Assembly: GCA_027492035.1 (NCBI GenBank)
Contig: JAOZFT010000011.1
Coordinates: 1 to 6,427, forward strand
Source: Thermoproteota archaeon
GTDB lineage: Archaea > Korarchaeota > JAOZGF01 > JAOZFZ01
DNA: 6,427 nucleotides
Reading direction: 5' to 3'
Shown here: piece after piece, positions 1-6,034 of the stretch
How positions within the stretch are numbered: the first letter of the stretch is position 1
How the letters are laid out: every line of letters begins with the position of its first letter
The notes under the pieces: model-generated
Database searches by the model: none
The model's input: only the letters and a program-made list of their open reading frames with translations
What the model was told of the DNA's origin: nothing
Position numbers and translations under genes: made by a program

Positions 1-1096
1 GTAAATCATCAAAGAAAACCCATAAAGGATTAAAGAAGGAGGTCTTTTTAATTATGAACCTAACAATTTCATGAATCCTCCCTTTACCTTTAGTCCAAGG
101 GCAAACTCTTACACATACAGAGCATTGCCCTCCATTCTTCCCCCAAAAACTTAAACATTTGTCAGGGTTTATGTACCACTTTAAGACACCTGGATTGTTA
201 GACTCAGGCACTGGACCGCTCCACGTAGGTTTCCCTCTTGAAATAGCTTGTGAAGGACAATACTTTGCACATTTTTTGCATTTTTCACAAAACTCTTTAA
301 CTCCTATTTTCCTTGGTTCATCTATTTTTAAAGGTAAATCTGTGAAAACTTTTGAAATCCTTACTGCCGGCCCATACTTAGCAGTTACTAGTAAACCATT
401 CCTTCCAAGTTCACCAAGTCCAGCTTCTACAGCTAAAGGGATACTTAAGGCAGCTTCGTTAACGGTTGACATTGAGTAATACCCAAGTCTACTTATGAAA
501 TCAGCTAAACTTGCAGCTGCAAAAGAAGCTAAACTGTAACCTAAACTTGTGGAAGCGTCAAGAGGGGAAGGAGTGAATTTAATAAGTTCAGGATCCATTG
601 CAACAACTAAAACTACAACGTATTTCAAGTTTTCAGGAATGTTCCGCTGGTACCTGTCATCCCATTCACCGGCAAAAGCAGGGTAATCAGGGTTGTAAAC
701 CCATTTCTTGTCAAGTTTACATATTCCAACTAAGTCAGCACCATAAAGTTTAGCAGCTTTTTTAACAATTTTTGCAGCTTCTTTCTTGGTAAGAACAAGT
801 TTTTCAATTTCTTCTGGAAGATTAGGCGGCCTAACTACGCCGTGCACATTTTTCCTAAGAGTTAAATCAACATGTTTCGCCGCCCTTTCCAAAGCGTAAT
901 CCTTCAACGTGTATCTGGGTCTTCCTCTTTTAATGTTTTCTACTTCTTTCTCTTTAAGTTTCTCGAAGGCTTTAAAACTGTACTTCAAGGAACTGTCCCA
1001 GTAACATCTAGAAAACATTTGATGAGTGTCCTTCATTTGTTTATAAACAGTTTCATTTATTTTGTATAGATCAGTTAACTTCTTCCTTTTCCCCAT
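1..1096 (-). CDS. rdhA: Reductive-dehalogenase-like corrinoid/iron-sulfur protein (3' end outside window)
   Basis: A reading frame of 365 codons is open from ATG at 1096 to the left edge, so the C-terminus is missing. It carries the two iron-sulfur motifs of the RdhA family: CX2CX2CX3CP at residues 270-281 and CX10CX2CX3CP at 314-333, the latter ending CPWTK. It also has the family signature AGLGELGRNG (225-234), followed by a YGPAVR-KVFTDLPL stretch (241-256). RdhA enzymes use a base-off corrinoid and two [4Fe-4S] clusters to remove halogens reductively; the related QueG reduces epoxyqueuosine. The spacing and the FWGKNGG insert in the second motif resemble RdhA more than QueG. No twin-arginine signal is present and no rdhB-like membrane anchor gene is seen, so a cytoplasmic enzyme is inferred. 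A TAA lies two codons upstream of the ATG, which fixes the longest start; Met21 and Met27 are alternatives. The substrate cannot be told from sequence. Confidence 0.88.
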   Translation of the reverse strand, partial: MGKRKKLTDLYKINETVYKQMKDTHQMFSRCYWDSSLKYSFKAFEKLKEKEVENIKRGRPRYTLKDYALERAAKHVDLTLRKNVHGVVRPPNLPEEIEKLVLTKKEAAKIVKKAAKLYGADLVGICKLDKKWVYNPDYPAFAGEWDDRYQRNIPENLKYVVVLVVAMDPELIKFTPSPLDASTSLGYSLASFAAASLADFISRLGYYSMSTVNEAALSIPLAVEAGLGELGRNGLLVTAKYGPAVRISKVFTDLPLKIDEPRKIGVKEFCEKCKKCAKYCPSQAISRGKPTWSGPVPESNNPGVLKWYINPDKCLSFWGKNGGQCSVCVRVCPWTKGKGRIHEIVRFIIKKTSFFNPLWVFFDDL

Positions 1097-1109
1097 TCCT
1101 TATCACGCC

Positions 1110-1117
1110 TATTTAAA
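1110..1117 (-). promoter_or_regulatory. Candidate TATA box for the RdhA-like gene
   Basis: The minus strand reads TTTAAATA here, directly downstream of a purine-rich stretch that could serve as a BRE. The box lies only about 17 bases before ATG 1096. A standard archaeal spacing of about 26 bases would place the transcript start inside the gene, near 1087, favouring translation from Met21 (1036). A weaker AT-rich box on the minus strand around 1151-1159 would instead allow a short leader before ATG 1096. The sequence alone does not decide. Confidence 0.3.
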
Positions 1118-1344
1118 AGAGTTTCCTTCCTTCCCTTCCCCTATGAATTACTTAATTTAAGAAGCAAGGTTACCAACGAATCCTCTTTAAAAATGCTTTC
1201 TTTTAAGGTTCAAAATTAAAAAACAAACGAAACAATAAGAAACCTCTTTACTTAAAACATTTATTGTTGAAATTAACCGTTACTCAGCCCCCTCTTTTCA
1301 GTAAAGTTCAAAAAAGTTTTTTAGTAAAGACTACAAAGTAAGTG

Positions 1345-1354
1345 TTTCTAAAAA
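1345..1354 (+). promoter_or_regulatory. Candidate TATA box for the MFS transporter
   Basis: TTTCTAAAAA is centred about 33 bases before ATG 1383, which predicts transcription starting around 1376 and a leader of only a few bases. A GGATGAT at 1371-1377 partly resembles an archaeal Shine-Dalgarno sequence, but would be mostly outside such a transcript. The rest of the 286-base divergent gap is AT-rich and shows no gene. Confidence 0.3.
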
Positions 1355-1382
1355 CTGCAACTTTCTTTTTGGATGATTTTTT

Positions 1383-2732
1383 ATGAAGAACAAAACTGTT
1401 ACTTTAGCTATAGCTGCTATACCTGCCTTTTTTTCTCCCTTTGTAGGTTCCTCTGTAAGTGTAGCTTTGCCCTCCATAGGTGAAGAATTCAATGTAAACA
1501 CAATATTACTTGGATGGGTTGTTACTTCATATCTTCTCGCTGCAGGGGTGCTTTCAATTCCTTTCGGCAGAGTTGCAGACATGTTGGGAGTTAAAAAATT
1601 GTTTATGTTCAGTCTTTTCACTTACTCCCTAGGTTTCTTTTTAGCAACAGTTTCACCTACAGCTGAATTCCTGATTTTCTCCCGGATAGTTCAAGGAATA
1701 GGGGCAGCTATGGATTACGCCACCAGAGTAGCAATACTTACCTTTGTTTTCCCAGCTTCAGAAAGAGGTAAAGCCATAGGGATCAATACAGGTTTCACTT
1801 ATGCTGGACTTAGCCTAGGACCATTTATAGGAGGTTTTCTGACTCAAAGTTTCGGGTGGAGAACTATTTTCCTTGTCAATATCCCTTCAGGTTTCTTCGC
1901 TTTAATCCTTGCTGTTTTAAAACTAAAAATTGGATTAATTAGTGACAAAAATGAAAAATTTGATTTTACAGGTTCAATAATTTACGGTTTCACACTTCTC
2001 TTAACAATTTACGGTTTAAGCGAAAACATCCCTTCCCTTCTGTTTACAGGTTTAATTTTCCTCCTTGTTTTCACAGTTTACGAAAACAAAATAAAACACC
2101 CTGTTTTTCAAGTGAAACTTCTGAAACAAAACTTAACCTTTTCCTTTTCCAACTTAGCAGCCTTACTCAACTACACATCAACTTTTGCAACAGGTTTCAT
2201 CCTCAGCCTTTACTTGCAATACCTAAAAAATTTAACACCCCAAGAAACAGGTTTAATACTTCTCACTCAACCGGTTACTATGGCTGCTGCAGCTCCTTTA
2301 GCCGGTTGGTTGTCAGATAAAATTGAACCAAGAACTGTAGCATCAACAGGTATGGCTGTAGCTGCTACAAGCCTCTACACACTCTCAAAACTCAACATAG
2401 AAACACCATTAACTAATTTAATTTTAAGCCTTACATTTTTAGGTTTAGGGTTAGGTTTATTTTCTCCATCAAACACAAACGCAATAATGGGTTCAGTAGA
2501 GAAAAGTTTTTTAGGTGTAGCTTCAGCAACTGTTTCAACTATGCGTTTAATAGGCCAATTACTTAGCATGGCCTTAACAATGTCCATTATTTCATTCTTC
2601 AACAACGCAGCCACAAACCCACTAAACCACTTTACTTTTACAGAAGCTGCAAATACCACCTTCAAAGTATTCACCATCATCTGCTTTGCAGGAGTTTTTG
2701 TGTCGCTTGCTAGGGGAAAAGTAAAAAAGTAA
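1383..2732 (+). CDS. Major facilitator superfamily transporter, DHA2-like (EmrB/QacA type)
   Basis: A 449-residue, very hydrophobic protein with roughly 12-14 predicted membrane segments, acting in the cytoplasmic membrane as a proton-coupled carrier. MFS motif A is seen as GRVADMLGVKK (62-72), a motif B-like RIVQGIG at 101-107, and the antiporter motif C as GLSLGPFIGG (142-151), followed by FGWRTIFLVNIPSG (157-170), which is typical of DHA2 drug exporters. The TM1 region ends SVALPSIGEEF (26-36) as in that family, but the usual acidic residue just before it (LDxTIVNVALP) is replaced by small polar residues, so coupling or substrate range may differ. It is a little shorter than typical 14-segment members. 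It is divergent from the RdhA-like gene and shares its AT-rich, CpG-poor composition, so a functional link (export of a product or uptake of a substrate) is possible but unproven. The start is the ATG ending the T-rich leader. Export is favoured by motif C. Confidence 0.9.
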   Translation: MKNKTVTLAIAAIPAFFSPFVGSSVSVALPSIGEEFNVNTILLGWVVTSYLLAAGVLSIPFGRVADMLGVKKLFMFSLFTYSLGFFLATVSPTAEFLIFSRIVQGIGAAMDYATRVAILTFVFPASERGKAIGINTGFTYAGLSLGPFIGGFLTQSFGWRTIFLVNIPSGFFALILAVLKLKIGLISDKNEKFDFTGSIIYGFTLLLTIYGLSENIPSLLFTGLIFLLVFTVYENKIKHPVFQVKLLKQNLTFSFSNLAALLNYTSTFATGFILSLYLQYLKNLTPQETGLILLTQPVTMAAAAPLAGWLSDKIEPRTVASTGMAVAATSLYTLSKLNIETPLTNLILSLTFLGLGLGLFSPSNTNAIMGSVEKSFLGVASATVSTMRLIGQLLSMALTMSIISFFNNAATNPLNHFTFTEAANTTFKVFTIICFAGVFVSLARGKVKK

Positions 2733-2860
2733 ACTTTCCTTAAAAACCTTTTAAAAGCACTTTACACCTCCTTAAAAATAAACCTGGACAAACATGGAAA
2801 GTAACAACCTAAAACTAGCAACAACTTAAGAAAGCCTGAAAACTTAGCGATTTGCTTCTG

Positions 2861-2878
2861 TTCTCCTAATGGGGAGAA
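2861..2878. repeat. Short inverted repeat (6-bp stem)
   Basis: TTCTCC (2861-2866) and GGAGAA (2873-2878) can pair around a six-base loop. It lies in the 164-base gap between the MFS gene and the pyruvate-kinase-C-like remnant, 18 bases before its ATG. No T-run follows, so it is not an obvious terminator; it may be chance or a small operator. Confidence 0.25.
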
Positions 2879-2896
2879 AGAGGGATTGGGGAAAAT

Positions 2897-3111
2897 ATGC
2901 ATGAGTCTCACGTAAGAAAGATATTGTACTTTGAAGAAGCGGGGCCACAAAACACTGAGGATGTAATACGCGCTGTCATAGAGAGAGTGAAGGATTCTGG
3001 AATTAAATACGTGGTAGTAGCTTCAGAAAGCGGTAAAACGCACTAAAAGTTGCAAAGGCTCTGGCAGAATTTAACATAAAAGTTGTATATGTTTCGGGTA
3101 TGCTGGGATAA
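2897..3111 (+). pseudogene. Broken pyruvate-kinase C-terminal-domain-like gene (N-terminal part only)
   Basis: From ATG 2897 the frame gives a Rossmann-like start: RKILYFEEAGPQNTED (7-22), then a helix, then IKYVVVASESGKT (36-48). This matches the beginning of the family with a pyruvate-kinase alpha/beta (PK_C) domain, common in archaea and of unknown biochemical role. The frame stops at TAA 3044. Shifting by one base near 3039-3043 restores TALKVAKALAEFNIKVVYVSG, the expected next helix and strand, showing a one-base loss; that second frame stops at TAA 3109. Intact members are, from memory, near 180-190 residues, and only about 70 are recognisable here. The second frame is the same as that of the downstream peptidase-like gene, so the remnant runs directly into it. 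Sequencing error could explain the frameshift, but the missing C-terminal half suggests real truncation. Confidence 0.6.
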
Positions 3112-3157
3112 GAAGAACTGAAGGGCGTCCTTGGCGAGGTAGAGGAATACGAGATAA

Positions 3158-3165
3158 GGAGAAGG
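3158..3165 (+). promoter_or_regulatory. Ribosome binding site deciding the TTG start at 3169
   Basis: GGAGAAGG lies seven bases (counted from GGAG) before TTG 3169. It supports this non-ATG start over an in-frame extension upstream, which would begin just after TAA 3109 and has no equally good site. Confidence 0.5.
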
Positions 3166-3168
3166 ATA

Positions 3169-4083
3169 TTGTCTGTTGTACTGAGACATCAGTCCGTGGG
3201 AATAGATCACTTGGTCAAGATTGATGAACTACTTAACAAACATGCAACAGTCTCATCTACTTATGTATTTCATAACATCATCCATTATCACCCCCAGAGA
3301 TATCATTGCGTAGTCGCTTCATCAATCAACGCTCTAAGTTTATGGTCAAATACGATTAGACAGATGAGGAAGAATGAACTCAGAAACTTAGAGCTTGAGG
3401 TATACTTAGAATCTAGGGCTAAGCCTTATGGGGATATAATGCCCCCTCACGTTCTAAAATATTTGGCCGACAAGTTTGGAATAGACGATATACTTTACGT
3501 ATATGATACGAAGGCGGGATGGAAGTGGCTTGACGATATTAAAATGTGGTCCTTGGAAAACTCAGATTTCATATTTAAGAAGCTGTCAGAATACGGCTTC
3601 AAACCGTTCATAGTGTCCTTGATCAAGGGAAAAAACGTTTTAGGACATAGAACTGAGCTAAGCATGGACTTCGTAAAGGTCTTCAGCGAGTATAATCGAG
3701 CCGCCCTACGTATACTATTGAACGATCAAAGATTCAAGGTAATTAAAAGTAAGCCTACGGTAGAGCTTCTGAAATCTGCGATTAAGGAAGGATATTCAAT
3801 AGTGATAACGCATCCCGTGCACGAGTTCATGCAACACGCTGTAACACTCTTTGGCTATAGCGATAGAAAGGAGAGGTTTTACACCTACGACCAGCCCTCT
3901 GGTTCAGTAACTCGCATTCCATATCATCGCATAACATCCTTTACTGAACTACCAGCAGGGTGGACGTTTTGGGGTTTCAGAAAATGTCTTGACAGCATAA
4001 AGGAGTTAGAAGAATCTAATCAAGAAATGGAGAAATATGTAGAGAGCATTAAGTCTCTTATACGGGAATCTTTGAGCAATTAA
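3169..4083 (+). CDS. C39-like (papain-fold) cysteine peptidase homologue
   Basis: A 304-residue soluble protein with no signal peptide or membrane segment. I read it as a peptidase C39-like fold. A probable nucleophile Cys47 sits in HCVVASSINALSLW (46-59), matching the CGPAxxxM helix start of the family, with Gln43 as a possible oxyanion residue. PPHVLKYLADKFGI (92-105) resembles the following helix. The C-terminal half has LLKSAIKEGYSIVI (200-213), then HAVTLFGY with His223, then YTYDQPSG with Asp241 and RIPYHRI, the usual His/Asp half of the triad. Unusual features are a long insert between Cys and His, about 110 residues after 105, and a charged helical tail (274-304) with coiled-coil character. 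The start is TTG with a good ribosome binding site. It is CpG-rich compared with the MFS gene. It could process a peptide, perhaps with the radical SAM protein downstream, or could be a non-proteolytic relative; the substrate is unknown. Fold assignment is by motif reading only. Confidence 0.6.
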   Translation: MSVVLRHQSVGIDHLVKIDELLNKHATVSSTYVFHNIIHYHPQRYHCVVASSINALSLWSNTIRQMRKNELRNLELEVYLESRAKPYGDIMPPHVLKYLADKFGIDDILYVYDTKAGWKWLDDIKMWSLENSDFIFKKLSEYGFKPFIVSLIKGKNVLGHRTELSMDFVKVFSEYNRAALRILLNDQRFKVIKSKPTVELLKSAIKEGYSIVITHPVHEFMQHAVTLFGYSDRKERFYTYDQPSGSVTRIPYHRITSFTELPAGWTFWGFRKCLDSIKELEESNQEMEKYVESIKSLIRESLSN

Positions 4084-4260
4084 GACTGCCTGTCCCTTTA
4101 TATGGCTTCTATTCTGCTATTCCTATACGCAAAACGCAACATTTTATCAGAGACCCAAGAGTAACATAAGCGATGCTGAAAAGCGCAATTTCCAAAACTA
4201 TTTATTGTAGCGTCTGCAAAACCTCCTAAAAATATAAGCAAATAAAACGGTGAGAGAACC

Positions 4261-4301
4261 CCATTGCGAGTTGCTTTTGAAAAAGCAAGCTTGGAAAATG
4301 G
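4261..4301 (+). other. Extended imperfect hairpin, possible structured RNA
   Basis: Three helices can stack: CCATT 4261-4265 with AATGG 4297-4301; CGAG 4267-4270 with CTTG 4290-4293 (one G·U, one bulged G at 4289); and TTGCTTT 4271-4277 with AAAGCAA 4282-4288, closed by a TGAA loop. A TATA-like sequence lies about 30 bases upstream (4231-4238), so a transcript could begin just before the hairpin. No known RNA family is recognised. Confidence 0.35.
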
Positions 4302-4408
4302 TGCCCCGGAGTAGGTTTAAGTGTCGGTTTAAATTTTCTGTTTTTCATAAGAAAAGCTTATGACAGCTTGGTCCATAGTTCAGTTCATTTTTCTGAGAGG
4401 TAGATCTT

Positions 4409-4444
4409 AGTAAAACTTAAATGTATTAGGGCAGTAAAACTTAA
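4409..4444 (+). repeat. 12-base direct repeat flanking the radical SAM promoter
   Basis: AGTAAAACTTAA occurs at 4409-4420 and again, exactly, at 4433-4444, 24 bases apart start to start. The first copy overlaps the likely TATA box and the second the likely transcript start, the usual placement for a regulator's operator pair. The sequence is AT-rich, so chance is not excluded. Confidence 0.4.
4416..4423 (+). promoter_or_regulatory. Candidate TATA box for the radical SAM gene
   Basis: CTTAAATG, preceded by AAAA, is centred about 36 bases before TTG 4455, predicting a transcript start near 4446. This would just include the weak GGTG ribosome binding sequence at 4447-4450. Confidence 0.3.
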
Positions 4445-4454
4445 TTGGTGTTGT

Positions 4455-5387
4455 TTGTTGAGTTTGAATGGTGTTCATTTTCTGCTAACGTATAAGTGTA
4501 ATTTGGAGTGTGATCACTGTTTTGTTTGGAGTGGTCCTGAAGCTAAGGGCACGTTTACTCTTGAACAGGTAAGGAATGTATTGGAAGAGGCAAGGAAGCT
4601 GAAAAGCGTAGAGTACGTCTCAATTGAGGGTGGAGAGCCGTTCCTTTATTATCCGATAATGGTTAAGGCTATAGAGGAGGCAGTTAACCTTGGTTTTCAT
4701 GCGGAAATCCTTTCAAACTGTTACTGGGCGACGTGCCACAAAGATGCTGTCGAGTGGTTGATTCCAATAGCCAAAGTAAAAAATGTTGAACTGTCGCTGA
4801 GCAGTGATCCATATCATGGAGATAACTGGGTAACCAAAGAGGTTCGAAATGCTGTGAAGGCTGCGAAGAACTTAGGCATTAAGACTGAAATACTTGCAGT
4901 TAAATGTCCAGAGGCCGAGGCTCCCTGTCCAAGCCGTATTGAAGGAGTGAAAGTTAACCTTTGGGAATTAATGTATAAAGGCAGAGCATTTTCCAAGCTA
5001 ACCGAAAGGGCAAACAAAAAATTTTGGCGAGAATTTACAAAATGTCCATATGAAGATTTTACAAAACAAGAAAGAGTGCATATAGACCCTCTCGGGTACG
5101 TACATGTTTGCCAAGGTATTTCAATTGGAAATGCATGGCAGAAACCGTTCTCCAAAATAATCAAGGAATTTGACCCATATGAAAATCCGATTCTAGAGCC
5201 CCTAGTTCGCGGCGGCCCAGTTGCTTTAGTTGAAAGGTTCGGTCTACCTCATGATGAGTTCTATGTCGACGCGTGTCATCTCTGCTATGCTGCACGTCTC
5301 CTGCTACGAAGCAAGTATCCGGAGATCCTTACCCCAAACCAAATGTATGGAGAAACCAATAGTAATCGAATTCGAAATACAGCATGA
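4455..5387 (+). CDS. Radical SAM protein with SPASM/twitch-like cysteine-rich C-terminus
   Basis: A 310-residue cytosolic enzyme. The radical SAM cluster motif is CNLECDHC (15-22, CX3CX2C), binding the [4Fe-4S] cluster that cleaves S-adenosylmethionine. SIEGGEP (56-62) is the SAM-contacting GGEP motif, and LSLSSDPYHG (113-122) is a conserved inner strand and loop. After the half-barrel, YKGRA (174-178) resembles the GRA motif preceding SPASM domains. Cys197 (CPYEDF), Cys219 (in HIDPLGYVHVCQGISIGN) and Cys274/Cys277 (CHLC) could bind one auxiliary cluster. Extra cysteines lie at 89, 94, 151 and 158. The end, KYPEILTPNQMYG, is intact in style, so the gene appears full length. Such enzymes modify peptides or proteins, but also other substrates; the target is not readable. 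Starts are TTG 4455 or TTG 4458 behind GGTG. It sits 371 bases after a C39-like peptidase gene, suggestive of peptide modification but not proof. Confidence 0.87.
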   Translation: MLSLNGVHFLLTYKCNLECDHCFVWSGPEAKGTFTLEQVRNVLEEARKLKSVEYVSIEGGEPFLYYPIMVKAIEEAVNLGFHAEILSNCYWATCHKDAVEWLIPIAKVKNVELSLSSDPYHGDNWVTKEVRNAVKAAKNLGIKTEILAVKCPEAEAPCPSRIEGVKVNLWELMYKGRAFSKLTERANKKFWREFTKCPYEDFTKQERVHIDPLGYVHVCQGISIGNAWQKPFSKIIKEFDPYENPILEPLVRGGPVALVERFGLPHDEFYVDACHLCYAARLLLRSKYPEILTPNQMYGETNSNRIRNTA

Positions 5388-5407
5388 CTTCCTAAAAAGG
5401 CCAAAGG

Positions 5408-5415
5408 TTTAAAAA
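5408..5415 (+). promoter_or_regulatory. TATA box for the Nudix gene, leaderless arrangement
   Basis: TTTAAAAA is centred 27-28 bases before ATG 5439, so transcription should start at or next to the A of the start codon. No Shine-Dalgarno sequence precedes the ATG, consistent with a leaderless archaeal message. This placement supports ATG 5439 as the true start and argues for archaeal origin. Confidence 0.55.
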
Positions 5416-5438
5416 ATAATGAAAAAGCAAATAATTTT

Positions 5439-5955
5439 ATGAGATTTCGGAAGTTTGTGTTGGGCTTTGTGCTTAGGAAAGAGAGGGTGCTATTAATAAA
5501 TAAGAAAAAGGGGGCTGGGCGCGGGTCATTATAACGGATTTGGAGGAAAGGTTAACTATGGTGAAAGTTATGAGGCCGCTTTGATCAGAGAGGCTAAAGA
5601 GGAGTTAGGGTTAAAGATAAAAGAGTTTGAGTTATCGGCCGTTCTATATTTCAAAGATAAACAAAACTTTATGGTTTGCCCAGTTTACATAATAAGAAAT
5701 TTTGAGGGACAACCTAGAGAAAGTGAGGAAGCTGTTCCAGTCTGGTTTCATATTAAAGATATTCCTTATTCTCATATGTGGCCAGATGATATTTATTGGC
5801 TTCCAAAAGTGCTTGAAGGTAAAAAAGTTTACGGAGAATTCGTATTCAATGAAATTTACGGAACAAACCCTAAACTTTTAGACCATAAAGTTGAAATCTT
5901 ATCATCCTTAGAAAAATATTTGATCAATCGGGAAGTTGAGGGATTTTCGAAATAA
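5439..5955 (+). pseudogene. MTH1-type Nudix hydrolase (8-oxo-dGTPase-like), single frameshift
   Basis: Read with one base removed, the gene encodes 171 residues of the NUDT1/MTH1 kind, which hydrolyse oxidised purine nucleoside triphosphates such as 8-oxo-dGTP to monophosphates. From ATG 5439 the frame runs to TAA 5532. Dropping one A from the A5 run at 5505-5509 gives KKRGLGAGHYNGFGGKV, close to the MTH1 consensus, and continues into a perfect Nudix box GX5EX7REUXEEXGU (residues 36-58; metal-binding glutamates in REAKEELG, 50-57). ESEEAVPVWF (94-103) and MWPDDIYWLP (113-122) are the MTH1 substrate-recognition region, including the Asp pair that reads the oxidised base. The stop is TAA 5953. 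Every motif is intact, so the frameshift is either a recent slippage mutation or a homopolymer sequencing error. The MazG-type gene converges on it, a second nucleotide-pool cleaner. Confidence 0.85.
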
Positions 5956-5990
5956 GTAAAGGGCTATTATCTTTTAAGGGATTGATTGGC

Positions 5991-5996
5991 TTTTTT
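5991..5996 (+). terminator. Oligo-T stretch after the Nudix gene
   Basis: Six T residues lie 36 bases beyond the Nudix stop codon, in the gap between two convergent genes. Archaeal RNA polymerase commonly terminates at such T-runs without a hairpin. There is no equally clear run for the opposite gene. Confidence 0.4.
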
Positions 5997-6034
5997 AAAT
6001 GAAAGTTTACGCTAAAGTGAAGGGGAGGAGAAGT

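Larger units (their letters stand above)
4084..4454. other. 371-base intergenic region between peptidase-like and radical SAM genes
   Basis: No frame longer than about 38 codons is open here. It contains an extended hairpin (4261-4301), a 12-base direct repeat before the radical SAM gene, a TATA-like AAATATAA near 4231-4238, and several 16-38 codon frames without clear start signals. Its length and structure suggest that the radical SAM gene has its own promoter and is not simply cotranscribed with the peptidase-like gene. Confidence 0.5.

Noticed and set aside
159-479. Plus-strand 106-codon frame
   Set aside because: It lies wholly opposite the RdhA-like gene, whose motifs prove the minus strand is coding; its own translation has no recognisable domain.
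872-1069. Plus-strand 65-codon frame
   Set aside because: Antisense shadow of the RdhA-like N-terminus, composed mostly of Phe/Leu/Ser from the complementary purine-rich strand.
1331-1621. Minus-strand 96-codon frame over the MFS start
   Set aside because: Antisense to MFS motif regions that are clearly coding on the plus strand.
2375-2680. Minus-strand 101-codon frame
   Set aside because: Antisense to the last membrane segments of the MFS protein; no domain is recognisable.
2762-2950. Minus-strand 62-codon frame
   Set aside because: It overlaps the start of the PK_C-like remnant on the other strand, has no ribosome binding site, and does not resemble a known protein.
4102-4164. Twenty-codon frame starting MASILLFLYAKR
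   Set aside because: No ribosome binding site, no similarity, and length within chance for this gap.
4366-4440. tRNA-like stretch (GGTCCATAGTTCAGTT...TGAG)
   Set aside because: A D-arm-like pairing can be drawn, but no anticodon stem, T-arm or closing acceptor stem follows.
4814-5164. Minus-strand 116-codon frame
   Set aside because: Antisense to the middle of the radical SAM gene, where conserved motifs fix the plus strand as coding.
5230-5412. Plus-strand 60-codon frame at the end of the radical SAM gene
   Set aside because: Out of frame with the CHLC motif region, which belongs to the radical SAM protein; the overlap looks accidental.
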